DNA from: Bradyrhizobium sp. sGM-13
GTDB lineage: Bacteria > Pseudomonadota > Alphaproteobacteria > Rhizobiales > Xanthobacteraceae
Direction of reading: 5' to 3'
Assembly: GCF_018398875.1 (NCBI RefSeq)
Contig: NZ_JAGWDK010000004.1
Coordinates: forward strand, 248,001 to 312,000
Length of the DNA: 64,000 nucleotides
Position numbers and translations under genes: made by a program. Positions 1 through 8,707 of the stretch are shown here, in pieces (the first letter of the stretch is position 1; each line of letters opens with the position of its first letter). The notes below the pieces were generated by a model. The model was not told where the DNA came from. It did no database searches and saw only the letters and a list, made by a program, of their open reading frames with translations.

Positions 1-36
1 CCCGCGTAGCCGGAGAGTTTGCGCACGGCACGCCCT

Positions 37-1026
37 CTACTGCTTGAGCAATCCAGCTTCGCGGTAGTATTTCTCCGCGCCGGGGTGATACGGCATACCC
101 AGGCTCTCAGCCATGTCGGACGCCTTCACGCCCTTCATTTCGCTGGTGACGTTACCGAACTCGTCCCGCCCTTCGACAATGGCCTTGGTGATCTTGTAGA
201 TCACTTCGGGAGACGTCTTGGACGATGCAATCAGCACGGTCGGCGACTGGAAGGTTTGAACAGCGTCGGTCACACCCTGGTCCTTGTAGGTGCCGGCCTT
301 GATGGTGTAGCGCACAAAGCCCGAATTGAGCTTGCGCAGTGCGGCGAACTCCTCGTCGCTGACTGGAAGCACGCGCAGCGGCATCGCCGAGCCAAGGTCC
401 AGGACGAAGGATGCCGGCACCACGGTGAACCATCCGGCCGCCATCGCCTGCCGGTTCTTCACGGCCTCCGCATTGGATGACACCGGGCCGTAGCTCTTCG
501 CGCCCAAGTCGTTCAGCGTCATGCCGTTCACCTTGAGCAGGTACTCCCAGCCGGCCGCCAGGCTGGTGTTGCCGCGTGCCGGCAGCGCCACCGGCTGGCC
601 CTTCAGGTCCTTGACGCTCTTGATGTCGCTGTTCGCGGGCACCACCAACTGCCAGACGTTGGGATAGAAATTGGCCACGAACAGGGCCTTGTCGGTCGCC
701 TTGCCGGCAAACTGACCTTCGCCCTTTTGCGCGTCGGCCATAACGGTCGTCATCGACCAGCCGATATCGGCCTTGTCGCTGCGGATCTTCTCCATGTTGA
801 CGAGGGCGGCACCCGGCTCGACCTGCACGTTCAGCTCGGGATATCGCTTGTTCACGACCTGAGACGCTGCAGCCGCCATTGGTGTCCAACTGCCGCCGGT
901 CGGACCGGCGCTGAAGATGACATCGGTTTTCTGTTGAGCTTGTGCAGCGCCTGCTGCAGCCACGGTCAGTGTGAAAATAGCGGCCAAGTGTACGACTGGC
1001 CGCAGACCACGGATGTGGACGGACAT
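37..1026 (-). CDS. TAXI family TRAP transporter periplasmic binding protein
   Basis: Extracytoplasmic solute receptor that would deliver a small organic substrate to a TRAP membrane component. The 329-residue product opens with a signal peptide (hydrophobic stretch after MSVHIRG, cleavage near AQAQQ), followed by the family's start of mature protein, VIFSAGPTGGSW, and then the periplasmic binding fold. I start at the ATG at 1026 because a purine-rich AGGGAG lies just upstream and the signal peptide begins there; a longer reading frame upstream has no such support. No TRAP permease is visible; it may lie left of the window. The substrate is unknown. The family call is secure, the ligand is not. 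Confidence 0.88.
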   Translation of the reverse strand: MSVHIRGLRPVVHLAAIFTLTVAAAGAAQAQQKTDVIFSAGPTGGSWTPMAAAASQVVNKRYPELNVQVEPGAALVNMEKIRSDKADIGWSMTTVMADAQKGEGQFAGKATDKALFVANFYPNVWQLVVPANSDIKSVKDLKGQPVALPARGNTSLAAGWEYLLKVNGMTLNDLGAKSYGPVSSNAEAVKNRQAMAAGWFTVVPASFVLDLGSAMPLRVLPVSDEEFAALRKLNSGFVRYTIKAGTYKDQGVTDAVQTFQSPTVLIASSKTSPEVIYKITKAIVEGRDEFGNVTSEMKGVKASDMAESLGMPYHPGAEKYYREAGLLKQ

Positions 1027-1391
1027 CGTTTGCACTCCCTTTGGCGGTTGCGCTCGTTGGCGCCGCTTATTGGGGCTCGTGTCCGCACGTGATCGGCGGC
1101 AACTTCGAAACCCGTAGCATGCGGGAATTTGGCATCCGCCCTGCTGTCGGGCAGCGTACGTGCCCGCCGCAGCGATTGTCAACGAGGTGTGCTGCCGGCT
1201 ACCGCACCGCGGCTGGCGGAGCGCGGGCATTCAGACCCGACGCCAACAGCCGGCGTAGGATGCATTGCAAGACGAGGAAAATTTACGAGTCTGACGGGCG
1301 GTCGGAGGTCGCGTCGACCAACCATCGGCCGTCGGACCGCCTGGAAATGAAGAGCAGCGACCGGCGGCGCGGACGCCGCCGGTCGAAGGTA
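1027..1391. other. Intergenic region between TAXI gene and rpsR
   Basis: No convincing gene is seen. The right end holds the strong hairpin at 1358-1385 behind rpsR. The rest must hold the promoter of the TAXI receptor, which I could not place. In many alphaproteobacteria rplI follows rpsR; here it does not. Confidence 0.5.
1358..1385 (-). terminator. Hairpin terminator of the rpsF-rpsR operon
   Basis: A perfect 12-bp inverted repeat (CGACCGGCGGCG, 4-nt loop, CGCCGCCGGTCG) begins 7 bases beyond the rpsR stop codon. On the minus strand it is followed by a pyrimidine-rich but not pure T stretch. The position and stem strength support a terminator. Confidence 0.7.
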
Positions 1392-1631
1392 TTAGCGAAT
1401 GACGTAGGGCAAGAGGCCGAGGAAACGCGAGCGCTTGATGGCGCGCGCGAGTTCACGCTGCTTCTTGGCGGAGACGGCGGTGATGCGGCTCGGCACGATC
1501 TTGCCGCGCTCGGAGACGTAACGCATCAACAGCTTGGAATCCTTGTAGTCGATCTTCGGCGCATTCGGACCCGTGAACGGGCAGGTCTTGCGGCGACGGA
1601 AAAACGGACGGCGTGCACCAGCTTCAGCCAT
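1392..1631 (-). CDS. rpsR: 30S ribosomal protein S18
   Basis: Small-subunit ribosomal protein that binds next to S6 in the 30S platform. The 79-residue product has the family length and signature: the basic N-terminal FFRRRK-CPF segment, the [13 protein letters not shown] core, and the basic [16 protein letters not shown] helix ending in LLPYV. It lies 5 bases behind rpsF on the same strand, the usual partner, so the two are co-transcribed. Immediately after it stands a strong hairpin. Confidence 0.98.
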   Translation of the reverse strand: MAEAGARRPFFRRRKTCPFTGPNAPKIDYKDSKLLMRYVSERGKIVPSRITAVSAKKQRELARAIKRSRFLGLLPYVIR

Positions 1632-1636
1632 AATTC

Positions 1637-2107
1637 TTACTCCTCTACCGCTGCAGCTTCGTCTTCACGCGGACGGCGCGGGCCACGGTCGCCGCGGAAG
1701 CCGCCGCCTTCACGATCGCCACGGAAGCCGCCTTCGCGGTCGCCGCGGAAACCGCCGCCGCGATCGTCGCGCTCGCGGTCACGATCGGCCTTGCGCATCA
1801 TCGCCGAGGGACCTTCCTCGTGCTCTTCGACGCGGACGGTGAGATAGCGGATGACGTCTTCAGAGATCCGCTCCTGCCGCTCGATCTCGGTGACCGCGGC
1901 AGACGGCGCATCGATGTTCATCAGCACGAAATATGCTTTGCGATTCTTGTTCATGCGATAGGTGAGGGAGCGTACGCCCCAGTTCTCGGTCTTGGTGACC
2001 TTGCCGCCTAGCCCTTCGACGATGCCCGTCATCTGGGTGGTCAGCTCTTCGACCTGCTGGGTGCTCGCATCCTGGCGCGCGAGAAAAACATGCTCGTAAA
2101 GAGGCAT
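1637..2107 (-). CDS. rpsF: 30S ribosomal protein S6 with Gly/Arg-rich C-terminal tail
   Basis: Ribosomal protein S6, partner of S18. The first ~95 residues form the standard S6 fold ([13 protein letters not shown] start, [19 protein letters not shown] core). The 156-residue product is longer than the roughly 100-130 residues of many S6 proteins because of an acidic and Arg/Gly-rich tail from about residue 105, in which [12 protein letters not shown] units recur three times. Such tails are known in alphaproteobacterial S6. GGAAAGGA precedes the ATG. A -35/-10 pair lies about 200 bases upstream, giving a long leader. Confidence 0.97.
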   Translation of the reverse strand: MPLYEHVFLARQDASTQQVEELTTQMTGIVEGLGGKVTKTENWGVRSLTYRMNKNRKAYFVLMNIDAPSAAVTEIERQERISEDVIRYLTVRVEEHEEGPSAMMRKADRDRERDDRGGGFRGDREGGFRGDREGGGFRGDRGPRRPREDEAAAVEE

Positions 2108-2303
2108 GGATGTCCTTTCCTAGTGTTGGCGCGGTCCCCGGCGGCAAGCCCTTCGAGGCCTTCGGAAAGGACTCGGGGATAAGCTCAGAAGGCGGAAGCA
2201 CGGGACGACGGGCCGACTGGCCCTGCCACATCAATAACGCCTGCAAAGGTGAGATTGCTGAGACCGTCCGTTCAGCTCCCGGCCGGGATCCACGGATGCG
2301 CGG

Positions 2304-2331
2304 TTTATAAGGATTTTCAGCGTGCTGGCAA
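2304..2331 (-). promoter_or_regulatory. Predicted promoter of rpsF-rpsR
   Basis: Read on the minus strand: -35 TTGCCA (2326-2331), 16-nt spacer, -10 TATAAA (2304-2309). The predicted start leaves a leader of about 190 nt before the rpsF ATG, room for autoregulatory RNA structure. Confidence 0.6.
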
Positions 2332-2390
2332 GACTTCTTGAGCAGGCGTGAAAGAGTCACAGCAGGGGAGCGGTCAAGCCCAACGGATGG

Positions 2391-2418
2391 TTGACTCATT
2401 TGTTTGTATATCATACAA
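2391..2418 (+). promoter_or_regulatory. Promoter/operator of the TetR-desaturase operon
   Basis: TTGACT at 2391-2396 is a plausible -35 element. Eight bases later comes a perfect inverted repeat, TTGTAT-ATC-ATACAA (2404-2418), covering the spacer/-10 area and ending 21 bases before the regulator's ATG. This is where a TetR dimer would repress its own promoter. The palindrome is seen; binding by this regulator is inference. Confidence 0.6.
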
Positions 2419-2439
2419 GTAACGGGTCGGAGGCAAACG

Positions 2440-3147
2440 ATGACCCCAAAGTCCGTCCGGACAGCGCCAAAAGCGCCCAGCGATCCCAAGCACGCCGCCC
2501 GCGCCACTCGCACGGCCGGGCGGGAGATGCGCTCGCGGCTGCTCGACGGCGCCAGCCGGCTGTTCAAGGAGCGGGGCCTCGCCGGAACGTCGATCTCGGA
2601 CATCGCGGCGGCCGCCGACGCCTTTCCGAGCCAGATCACCTATTACTTCCGCACCAAGGAAGCCCTGTTCGTCGAAGCTGCCTGCCGCGACATGCTGTAC
2701 GTGGCGCGTGCGGCGGAGGAGGCGGCGCTGCAGGCCCGGACGCCGCACGACTACACGCGCACGCTGGTCGAGACGGTCACGGCGACGGATTCGGTCGCCT
2801 TCTTTACCGAAGCCCTGACGCTCACCCGCCGCCGCCAGGATCTCGCGCCGCTGGTGGAACGCACCATCGAGCGGCTGCACGGCGAGGGCATGCGCGCCTA
2901 TGCCGGCCAGATCGAGCGTCACGGCTGGAAAAGCCTGCGCGATCCCGACGCCAGCTCACGGCGATTCTGGGCGCTGGCCATCGGCGTGATCGTGGAGGGC
3001 TACGCCATGGGTCGTTCGGCCGAGGAATTGTGCAGCGAGATGCTGCGCGTGCTGGGCGATCAGGCCACGACAACATCCGGGGCCGACAGCGCCAGGCTGC
3101 GCCTGGTTGGCGACAACGATGAACCCGACAGGGAGACATCAGCATGA
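2440..3147 (+). CDS. TetR/AcrR family transcriptional regulator
   Basis: One-component repressor, 235 residues. The N-terminal helix-turn-helix lies at about residues 28-75, with GTSISDIAAAADAFPSQI as the turn region followed by the TYYFRTKEALF helix that marks the family. The C-terminal ligand domain is unassigned. The ATG at 2440 has GGAGG just upstream, so I prefer it over an in-frame ATG at 2404 that lies inside the palindrome. Its stop overlaps the start of the desaturase gene (ATGA), so the two are translationally coupled. The context suggests control of fatty-acid desaturation, possibly in response to acyl compounds. Confidence 0.9.
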   Translation: MTPKSVRTAPKAPSDPKHAARATRTAGREMRSRLLDGASRLFKERGLAGTSISDIAAAADAFPSQITYYFRTKEALFVEAACRDMLYVARAAEEAALQARTPHDYTRTLVETVTATDSVAFFTEALTLTRRRQDLAPLVERTIERLHGEGMRAYAGQIERHGWKSLRDPDASSRRFWALAIGVIVEGYAMGRSAEELCSEMLRVLGDQATTTSGADSARLRLVGDNDEPDRETSA

Positions 3148-4169
3148 CCGCGCTTCGCATGCGTGCCCGCGACTTTCTGACCGAAGATCAACTGGTCGCC
3201 GTACGCCAGCGCGTGACATGGAAGGGTGCAGCCCTGATCGCACATGCGTGGGCGCTGATATTGGGATCGATTGCGCTGGTAGCGTGGTGGCCCAATCCGC
3301 TGACCTTTCTGCTCGCGGTCGGCATCATTGGCTCGCGCCAGCTCGGGCTTGCGATCCTGATGCATGACGGGGCGCATGGATGCCTGTCGGCAGATGAGAA
3401 AATCAACCTGACGCTCAGCCAGTGGTTCTGCGCCTATCCGATCTTCGCCGAGACCCGCGCCTATCGGCGCTACCATCTGCAGCATCATGCGCGCACCCAG
3501 CAGGACGACGATCCCGATCTGATTTTGTCGGCGCCGTTCCCGATCACCAAGGTGAGCTACCGCCGCAAATTCTTCCGCGATATCACTGGGCAGACCGGCT
3601 ATCAGCAGCGCAAGGCGCAACTGTTGAATGCTCTTGGCCCAAAGGAATGGCCGCTTGCGCGGCGCGCCGCGCATTTCTGGGAAAAGCTCGGCCCGCAATT
3701 TGCAGCCAACGCGGTGTTGTTTGCTGGCCTCACCGCCGCCGGCATATGGTGGGCCTATCCGCTATTGTGGCTATTGCCGCTGCTCACCTGGCAGATGGTC
3801 ATCACCCGCATTCGCAACATCGCCGAACACGCCGTCGTTCCCGATTCGAGCGATCCCTTGCGCAACACCCGCACCACGCGCGCGGGTTTTCTCGAGCGGT
3901 TGTTCATTGCACCGTATTACGTCAACTTCCATCTCGAGCATCATCTGTTGTTCTACGTGCCCTGCTACAACCTGCCGCGCGTCCACCGCATCCTTTCTGA
4001 AAGCCGATATGCGGACCGGATGGAGGTACAGCCGAGCTATGCCGCCGTGCTGCGGATTGCGACCGCCAAGCCCGACCACGAGGACCGGCCCGGCAAGCTT
4101 GTAAGCAGCGCACGCCGCGCGCGGGCCGGCGCCGAAGTTGGTGGCGACCAGGCGGCGGGCGGCTTCTAG
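3144..4169 (+). CDS. Membrane fatty acid desaturase
   Basis: Di-iron integral-membrane desaturase that would insert a double bond in a membrane acyl chain. The 341-residue protein carries the three histidine clusters of the family: HDGAHG (74-79), HLQHH (111-115) and HLEHH (263-267), with hydrophobic helices at about 31-70 and 185-220. It overlaps the TetR gene by 4 bases and is surely in its operon. The C-terminal ~20 residues are low-complexity Arg/Ala/Gly; in that stretch a 13-base sequence (GGCGACCAGGCGG, 4143-4155) is repeated just past the stop at 4201-4213, which suggests a small tandem duplication at the gene end. Regiospecificity cannot be read. Confidence 0.9.
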   Translation: MTALRMRARDFLTEDQLVAVRQRVTWKGAALIAHAWALILGSIALVAWWPNPLTFLLAVGIIGSRQLGLAILMHDGAHGCLSADEKINLTLSQWFCAYPIFAETRAYRRYHLQHHARTQQDDDPDLILSAPFPITKVSYRRKFFRDITGQTGYQQRKAQLLNALGPKEWPLARRAAHFWEKLGPQFAANAVLFAGLTAAGIWWAYPLLWLLPLLTWQMVITRIRNIAEHAVVPDSSDPLRNTRTTRAGFLERLFIAPYYVNFHLEHHLLFYVPCYNLPRVHRILSESRYADRMEVQPSYAAVLRIATAKPDHEDRPGKLVSSARRARAGAEVGGDQAAGGF

Positions 4170-4222
4170 TGCGGTGATTGACGGTGGTGTAGCTTCCGTC
4201 GGCGACCAGGCGGAGCCAACGA

Positions 4223-4849
4223 ATGATCGATCCGGCCACATTGATTACGTATGTCGCGGTTGTGCTCGGCTTTGTGTTCATTCCGGGCCCCGCGACGCTT
4301 CTCACGGTTGCGCGGGCAACGACGTCAGGCACCCCGGTAGGCATCGCCACGGGCGCCGGAATCGCGGCCGGCGACATGATTCACACCTTTATGGCGATCG
4401 TCGGCATCTCGGCGATCATTGCCGCCTCGGCCATGCTGTTCAGCATTATCAAGTACCTCGGCGCGGCCTATCTCGTTTACCTCGGCATCCGTGCCGTCCT
4501 CGAAAGGGCGCCAGCAAATATTGCGGCCGGCGCACTGCCAACTTCAGCAGGAAAGGCATTCAGGCAAGCGATTTTGGCCGAGGTGCTGAACCCGAAGACG
4601 GCGCTTTTCTTCCTCGCGTTTCTCCCCCAGTTCGTACGCCCCGAAAATGGTTCGGCCATGCTTCAGCTCACGATTCTGGGGATCATCTTCGTTATATTGG
4701 GGTTCGTCAGTACGGCGGTTTTTGCAGTAGGCGCCGGAGGTCTCGGGACCTTCCTCCGCCGCAATCCTGCGGTTCTGAAATGGCAGGGGAAGGCAATCGG
4801 CGGCCTGTACTGCGCTCTGGGTATCCGGCTGGCGCTGCAAGAACGCTGA
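4223..4849 (+). CDS. LysE family amino-acid/metabolite exporter
   Basis: Inner-membrane exporter of the LysE/RhtB type, 208 residues, the usual length. The N-terminal signature FIPGPATLLTVARA is at about 19-32. About six hydrophobic segments follow, and the LNPKTALFFLAFLPQFV motif is in the middle. It sits 53 bases behind the desaturase on the same strand and may be read through from it, although it has no obvious link to lipid metabolism. The exported substrate cannot be inferred. Confidence 0.9.
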   Translation: MIDPATLITYVAVVLGFVFIPGPATLLTVARATTSGTPVGIATGAGIAAGDMIHTFMAIVGISAIIAASAMLFSIIKYLGAAYLVYLGIRAVLERAPANIAAGALPTSAGKAFRQAILAEVLNPKTALFFLAFLPQFVRPENGSAMLQLTILGIIFVILGFVSTAVFAVGAGGLGTFLRRNPAVLKWQGKAIGGLYCALGIRLALQER

Positions 4850-4962
4850 TCCGCTCCGGCCCATTGATGACCCCCGGCAACGGCCCGGCGATACCGCACC
4901 GCGGCTTGACATACCGGCCCGCGTCAGTGTCTTACGGCCCCAATCTTACGAGGGAGCACCGG

Positions 4963-5916
4963 ATGACGGCTGCATTTACATATCCGGGGCAGGGTTCCCA
5001 GGCGGTCGGCATGGGCAAGGCCTTGGCGGAGGCCTTCCCGGCGGCGCGGGCGGTGTTCGATGAGGTTGATTCGGCGCTCGGCGAAAAGCTGACCGCGATC
5101 ATCTGGGACGGCCCGGCCGAAACCCTCCAGCTCACTGAGAACGCCCAGCCGGCCCTGATGGCGGTGTCGATTGCCACGCTACGCGTGCTGGAGGCCGAGG
5201 CGGGTTTTTCCGTCGGGCGAGATGCGGCTTTTGTCGCCGGCCATTCGCTTGGCGAATATTCCGCGCTGGCGGCTGCCGGCAGCCTCAGCATCAGCGATAC
5301 CGCGCGCCTGCTGCGCACCCGTGGTCTTGCAATGCAAAAGGCCGTACCGGTCGGCGCCGGCGCGATGGCGGCACTGCTTGGGCTAGACTATGAGGCGGCG
5401 ATGGCCGTCGCCAACGAAGCCGCGCAAGGGCAGGTCTGTCAGGCCGCCAACGACAATGGCGGCGGCCAGGTGGTGGTGTCCGGCGACAAGGCGGCCGTCG
5501 ACCGCGCCGTGGAAATCGCCAAAGCCAAAGGCGCCAAGCGTGCAATGCTGCTGCCGGTCTCCGCGCCATTCCATTGCAAGCTGATGCAGCCCGCCGCCGA
5601 TGCGATGGCAGAGGCGCTTGCAGGTGTAACGATCAAGACGCCGGCTGCGCCGCTGGTGGCGAACGTGCTGGCCGCGCCGATCACCGACCCCGACGAGATT
5701 CGCCGCCGCCTGATCGAGCAGGTCACTGGCACCGTGCGCTGGCGCGAGTCGGTGGCCTATATGGCAGCGCATGGCGTCACGCGGTTCTTCGAAATTGGTG
5801 CCGGCAAGGTGCTGAGCGGGCTGGTCAAGCGGATCGCCGACGGCGCCGTCGGCGTGGCGATCGGGGGACCCAACGATATTGCCGCCGCGAAGGACGCATT
5901 GGCGGCGTCGACCTAA
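4963..5916 (+). CDS. fabD: Malonyl-CoA:ACP transacylase
   Basis: Transfers malonyl from CoA to acyl carrier protein, supplying extender units for type II fatty acid synthesis in the cytoplasm. The 317-residue product shows the FTYPGQGSQ N-terminus, the nucleophile in GHSLGEYSAL (Ser95), the catalytic His in SAPFHCKLM (His204) and the C-terminal FFEIGAGKVLSGLVKR. The ATG at 4963 is preceded by ACGAGGGAG; upstream in-frame sequence is not family-like. fabG follows after 22 bases. Confidence 0.97.
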   Translation: MTAAFTYPGQGSQAVGMGKALAEAFPAARAVFDEVDSALGEKLTAIIWDGPAETLQLTENAQPALMAVSIATLRVLEAEAGFSVGRDAAFVAGHSLGEYSALAAAGSLSISDTARLLRTRGLAMQKAVPVGAGAMAALLGLDYEAAMAVANEAAQGQVCQAANDNGGGQVVVSGDKAAVDRAVEIAKAKGAKRAMLLPVSAPFHCKLMQPAADAMAEALAGVTIKTPAAPLVANVLAAPITDPDEIRRRLIEQVTGTVRWRESVAYMAAHGVTRFFEIGAGKVLSGLVKRIADGAVGVAIGGPNDIAAAKDALAAST

Positions 5917-5938
5917 AAGCTCCCGGAAGGAGACATCG

Positions 5939-6676
5939 ATGTTCGATTTAACTGGCAGGACGGCGCTGGTGACCGGCGCGACCGGCGGCATCGGCGGTGC
6001 GATCGCGCAGGCGTTGCATGGTCAAGGCGCGACGGTGGCGATCTCCGGCACGCGCCGCGAGGTGCTGGATTCGTTTGCCGGCAAGCTTGGCGAACGCGTC
6101 CACGTGCTGCCGTGCAACCTTTCCGACAGCGCTGATGTCGAGGCGCTGGTGCCCGCGGCCGAAGCCGCGATGGGGCAGGTCGATATCCTGATCGCCAATG
6201 CGGGCATCACGCGCGACAATCTTTTCGTCCAGTTGCGTGACGAGGATTGGGACGACGTCATCAACGTCAACCTGACTGCGACCTTCCGTCTTGCCCGCGC
6301 CGCCACCAAACTGATGATGCGCAAGCGCTTCGGCCGAATCATTGCGATCACCTCGATCGTCGGCGTGACCGGCAACCCCGGCCAGGCCAACTACACCGCG
6401 TCAAAGGCTGGAATCATCGGCCTGATCAAGACGCTGGGAGCGGAATACGCTAAGCGCAACGTGACCGCCAATTGCATCGCGCCGGGATTTATCAAGACGC
6501 CGATGACCGACGCGCTCAACGACAAGCAGCGCGAGACCATCCTGGCGAAGGTTCCTGCGGCGCGGCTAGGGACGCCGGAGGACATCGCGGCGGCAGCCGT
6601 CTATCTCGCCTCCAACGAGGCGGCCTACGTCACCGGCCAGACGATTCACGTCAACGGCGGAATGGCCATGATTTGA
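5939..6676 (+). CDS. fabG: 3-oxoacyl-ACP reductase
   Basis: NADPH-dependent reduction of 3-oxoacyl-ACP, the first reductive step of fatty acid elongation. The 245-residue SDR has the cofactor motif TGATGGIG (12-19), NAG (87-89), and the Ser139/Tyr152/Lys156 triad in ITSIVG and ANYTASKAG. AAGGAG precedes the ATG at 5939, which matches the FabG N-terminus MFDLTGRTALVTG. The gene lies between fabD and acpP in the usual order. Confidence 0.96.
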   Translation: MFDLTGRTALVTGATGGIGGAIAQALHGQGATVAISGTRREVLDSFAGKLGERVHVLPCNLSDSADVEALVPAAEAAMGQVDILIANAGITRDNLFVQLRDEDWDDVINVNLTATFRLARAATKLMMRKRFGRIIAITSIVGVTGNPGQANYTASKAGIIGLIKTLGAEYAKRNVTANCIAPGFIKTPMTDALNDKQRETILAKVPAARLGTPEDIAAAAVYLASNEAAYVTGQTIHVNGGMAMI

Positions 6677-6979
6677 GCGAGTTATTGCCCCGATCTATGC
6701 GGCCAAAGGCCGTTGTCCGGGGCGGGTGAGGCTTGTAGTCAAGGCTTGGGAAGTATGGTAACCGAACCCCCGACGGATGGGCAAACAAGGCCATTGCAGG
6801 ATTTTGAAACCCTGTATATTGGCGTGGCGACGCCTGCCGTTCGCCGGGGCTTTGTCGGCTACCACCGGGCCGAATCAAGACTATGCGCGATAGCGAAGGA
6901 AGTTTAACGACCACGATAGCTCGTAGCGTCTCTGTAGCGTCTTGGGGTCGGGTCCAATAGAACAAGCACGAGGTTAAAG
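6677..6979. other. fabG-acpP intergenic region
   Basis: About 300 bases without a gene. It begins with a two-part hairpin (6687-6723). Further on it should contain the acpP promoter and leader; a GTAGCGTCT-type direct repeat occurs near 6924-6943 but I cannot assign it a role. Expression of acpP is often separate and higher than that of its neighbours, which fits this spacing. Confidence 0.4.
6687..6723 (+). terminator. Two-part hairpin behind fabG
   Basis: An outer stem GCCCCG (6687-6692)/CGGGGC (6718-6723) encloses a compact inner stem CGGCC-AAA-GGCCG (6700-6712). There is no T tract after it, so it is either a partial terminator or an mRNA-stabilising structure between fabG and acpP. Confidence 0.4.
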
Positions 6980-7219
6980 ATGAGTGAGATTGGCGAGCGG
7001 GTTAAGAAGATTGTGGTCGAACACCTCGGTGTTGAACCCGATAAGGTTGTCGACAACGCAAGTTTCATCGACGACCTCGGCGCCGACAGCCTCGACACCG
7101 TCGAGCTTGTGATGGCATTTGAAGAAGAGTTCGGCTGTGAAATCCCCGATGACGCCGCCGAGACGATTTTGACCGTTGGCGACGCGACGAAGTTTCTCGA
7201 GAAGAACGCTAAAAGCTGA
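6980..7219 (+). CDS. acpP: Acyl carrier protein
   Basis: Carries growing acyl chains as phosphopantetheine thioesters in fatty acid synthesis. The 79-residue acidic protein has the attachment motif [10 protein letters not shown] with Ser37, and the [11 protein letters not shown] helix that docks partner enzymes. The length is typical. ACGAGGTTAAAG precedes the ATG. fabF follows after 96 bases. Confidence 0.98.
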   Translation: MSEIGERVKKIVVEHLGVEPDKVVDNASFIDDLGADSLDTVELVMAFEEEFGCEIPDDAAETILTVGDATKFLEKNAKS

Positions 7220-7315
7220 CGTCCCGGGCGGGTAGAGACAGAGCCGGACGGGCCGCCATCAAACGGTCCCCCGGTTTCTTGTTTTGGACCATCGGTTTCG
7301 GGCTGGAGTTTTGAC

Positions 7316-8581
7316 ATGAGACGGGTTGTCGTCACGGGGCTGGGCATGGTTACGCCGCTCGGCTGCGGCGTTGAGACAACGTGGGCGCGTATCCTCAACG
7401 GCCAGAGCGGCGCCAAGAAGATCGACACGTTCGAAGTCGCCGATCTCGCCAGCCAGATCGCCTGCGTGATTCCGCGTGGCGACGGCTCAAATGGTACTTT
7501 CAATCCCGACCAGTGGATGGAGCCGAAGGAGCAGCGCAAGGTCGACGACTTCATCATCTTTGCGATGGCTGCGGCACGCCAGGCGCTCGACGACGCCAAC
7601 TGGCATCCGGCGACCGAAGAAGACAAATGCGCCAGCGGCACCCTGATCGGTTCGGGGATCGGCGGCCTGTCCGGCATCGCCGAGACATCGCTCCTGCTAA
7701 AGGAACGCGGGCCACGCAGGGTTTCACCGTTCTTCATTCCGGGGCGGCTGATCAATCTCGCTTCCGGTTATGTATCGATCGAGCACGGCCTCAAGGGCCC
7801 CAATCATTCCGTGGTCACGGCCTGTTCGACCGGCGCGCATGCGATCGGCGATGGTGCTCGCCTCATTGCGCTCGGCGATGCCGACGTGATGGTCGCGGGT
7901 GGCACGGAATCGCCGATCTGCCGGCTGGGGATGGCCGGATTCTGCGCGGCGCGCGCGCTCTCGACCGGCTTCAACGACGCGCCGCAAAAGGCCTCGCGGC
8001 CCTACGACAAGGACCGCGACGGCTTTGTGATGGGCGAAGGCGCCGGCGTCGTGGTGCTCGAGGAATATGAGCACGCGAAAAAGCGCGGTGCGCGAATCTA
8101 TTGCGAAGTGATCGGCTATGGCCTGTCGGGCGACGCCTATCACATCACCTCGCCGTCGCCGGATGGCGATGGCGGCTTCCGCAGCATGAGCGCGGCGATC
8201 AGACGTGCCGGCATCACGGTATCGGATATCGACTACATCAACGCCCACGGAACTTCGACGCAGATCGGCGACGAGATCGAACTTGGCGCGGTGGAGCGGC
8301 TGCTCGGCAACGCCGCCTCCAAGGTGTCGATGTCGTCGACGAAATCGTCGACCGGGCACCTGCTCGGCGCTGCCGGTGCAATCGAGGCCATTTTCAGTAT
8401 CCTTGCGATTCGCGATAACATTGCTCCACCCACCATCAATTTGGAAAATCCGTCGGTGCAGACGGCGATCGATCTGGTGCCGCAAACCGCGCGGAAGCGC
8501 GAGATTAACGTCGCGCTGTCGAATTCCTTCGGTTTCGGGGGGACCAACGCCTCCGTGATCATTCGGCGCGTGGCCGACTAG
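7316..8581 (+). CDS. fabF: 3-oxoacyl-ACP synthase II
   Basis: Condenses malonyl-ACP with acyl-ACP to elongate fatty acids. The 421-residue thiolase-fold enzyme has the Cys-His-His triad: Cys170 in VVTACSTGAHAIG, His311 in NAHGTSTQIGD and His348 in KSSTGHLLGAAG. The C-terminal SNSFGFGGTNAS motif is also present. The order after acpP is the classical one. FabF often contributes to temperature-dependent unsaturation in bacteria, which links it loosely to the two desaturases in this window. Confidence 0.97.
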   Translation: MRRVVVTGLGMVTPLGCGVETTWARILNGQSGAKKIDTFEVADLASQIACVIPRGDGSNGTFNPDQWMEPKEQRKVDDFIIFAMAAARQALDDANWHPATEEDKCASGTLIGSGIGGLSGIAETSLLLKERGPRRVSPFFIPGRLINLASGYVSIEHGLKGPNHSVVTACSTGAHAIGDGARLIALGDADVMVAGGTESPICRLGMAGFCAARALSTGFNDAPQKASRPYDKDRDGFVMGEGAGVVVLEEYEHAKKRGARIYCEVIGYGLSGDAYHITSPSPDGDGGFRSMSAAIRRAGITVSDIDYINAHGTSTQIGDEIELGAVERLLGNAASKVSMSSTKSSTGHLLGAAGAIEAIFSILAIRDNIAPPTINLENPSVQTAIDLVPQTARKREINVALSNSFGFGGTNASVIIRRVAD

Positions 8582-8707
8582 CAAGTGTTTGGAACGACTC
8601 CACCGTTTTGCCGTATTCGGCGATGACTTCTACATGCGGGCGTATGCTATCGGCTAGGCAAGGGATTGCCGAGTCGCGATTGAACCGACAGGATTCAGGT
8701 TGCATCG

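Noticed and set aside
2391..3122. A 243-codon plus-strand frame over the TetR gene
   Set aside because: Arg/His/Gly-rich shadow of the GC-rich regulator gene in another frame.
7724..8584. A 286-codon minus-strand frame opposite fabF
   Set aside because: Antisense shadow; no SD and no domain.
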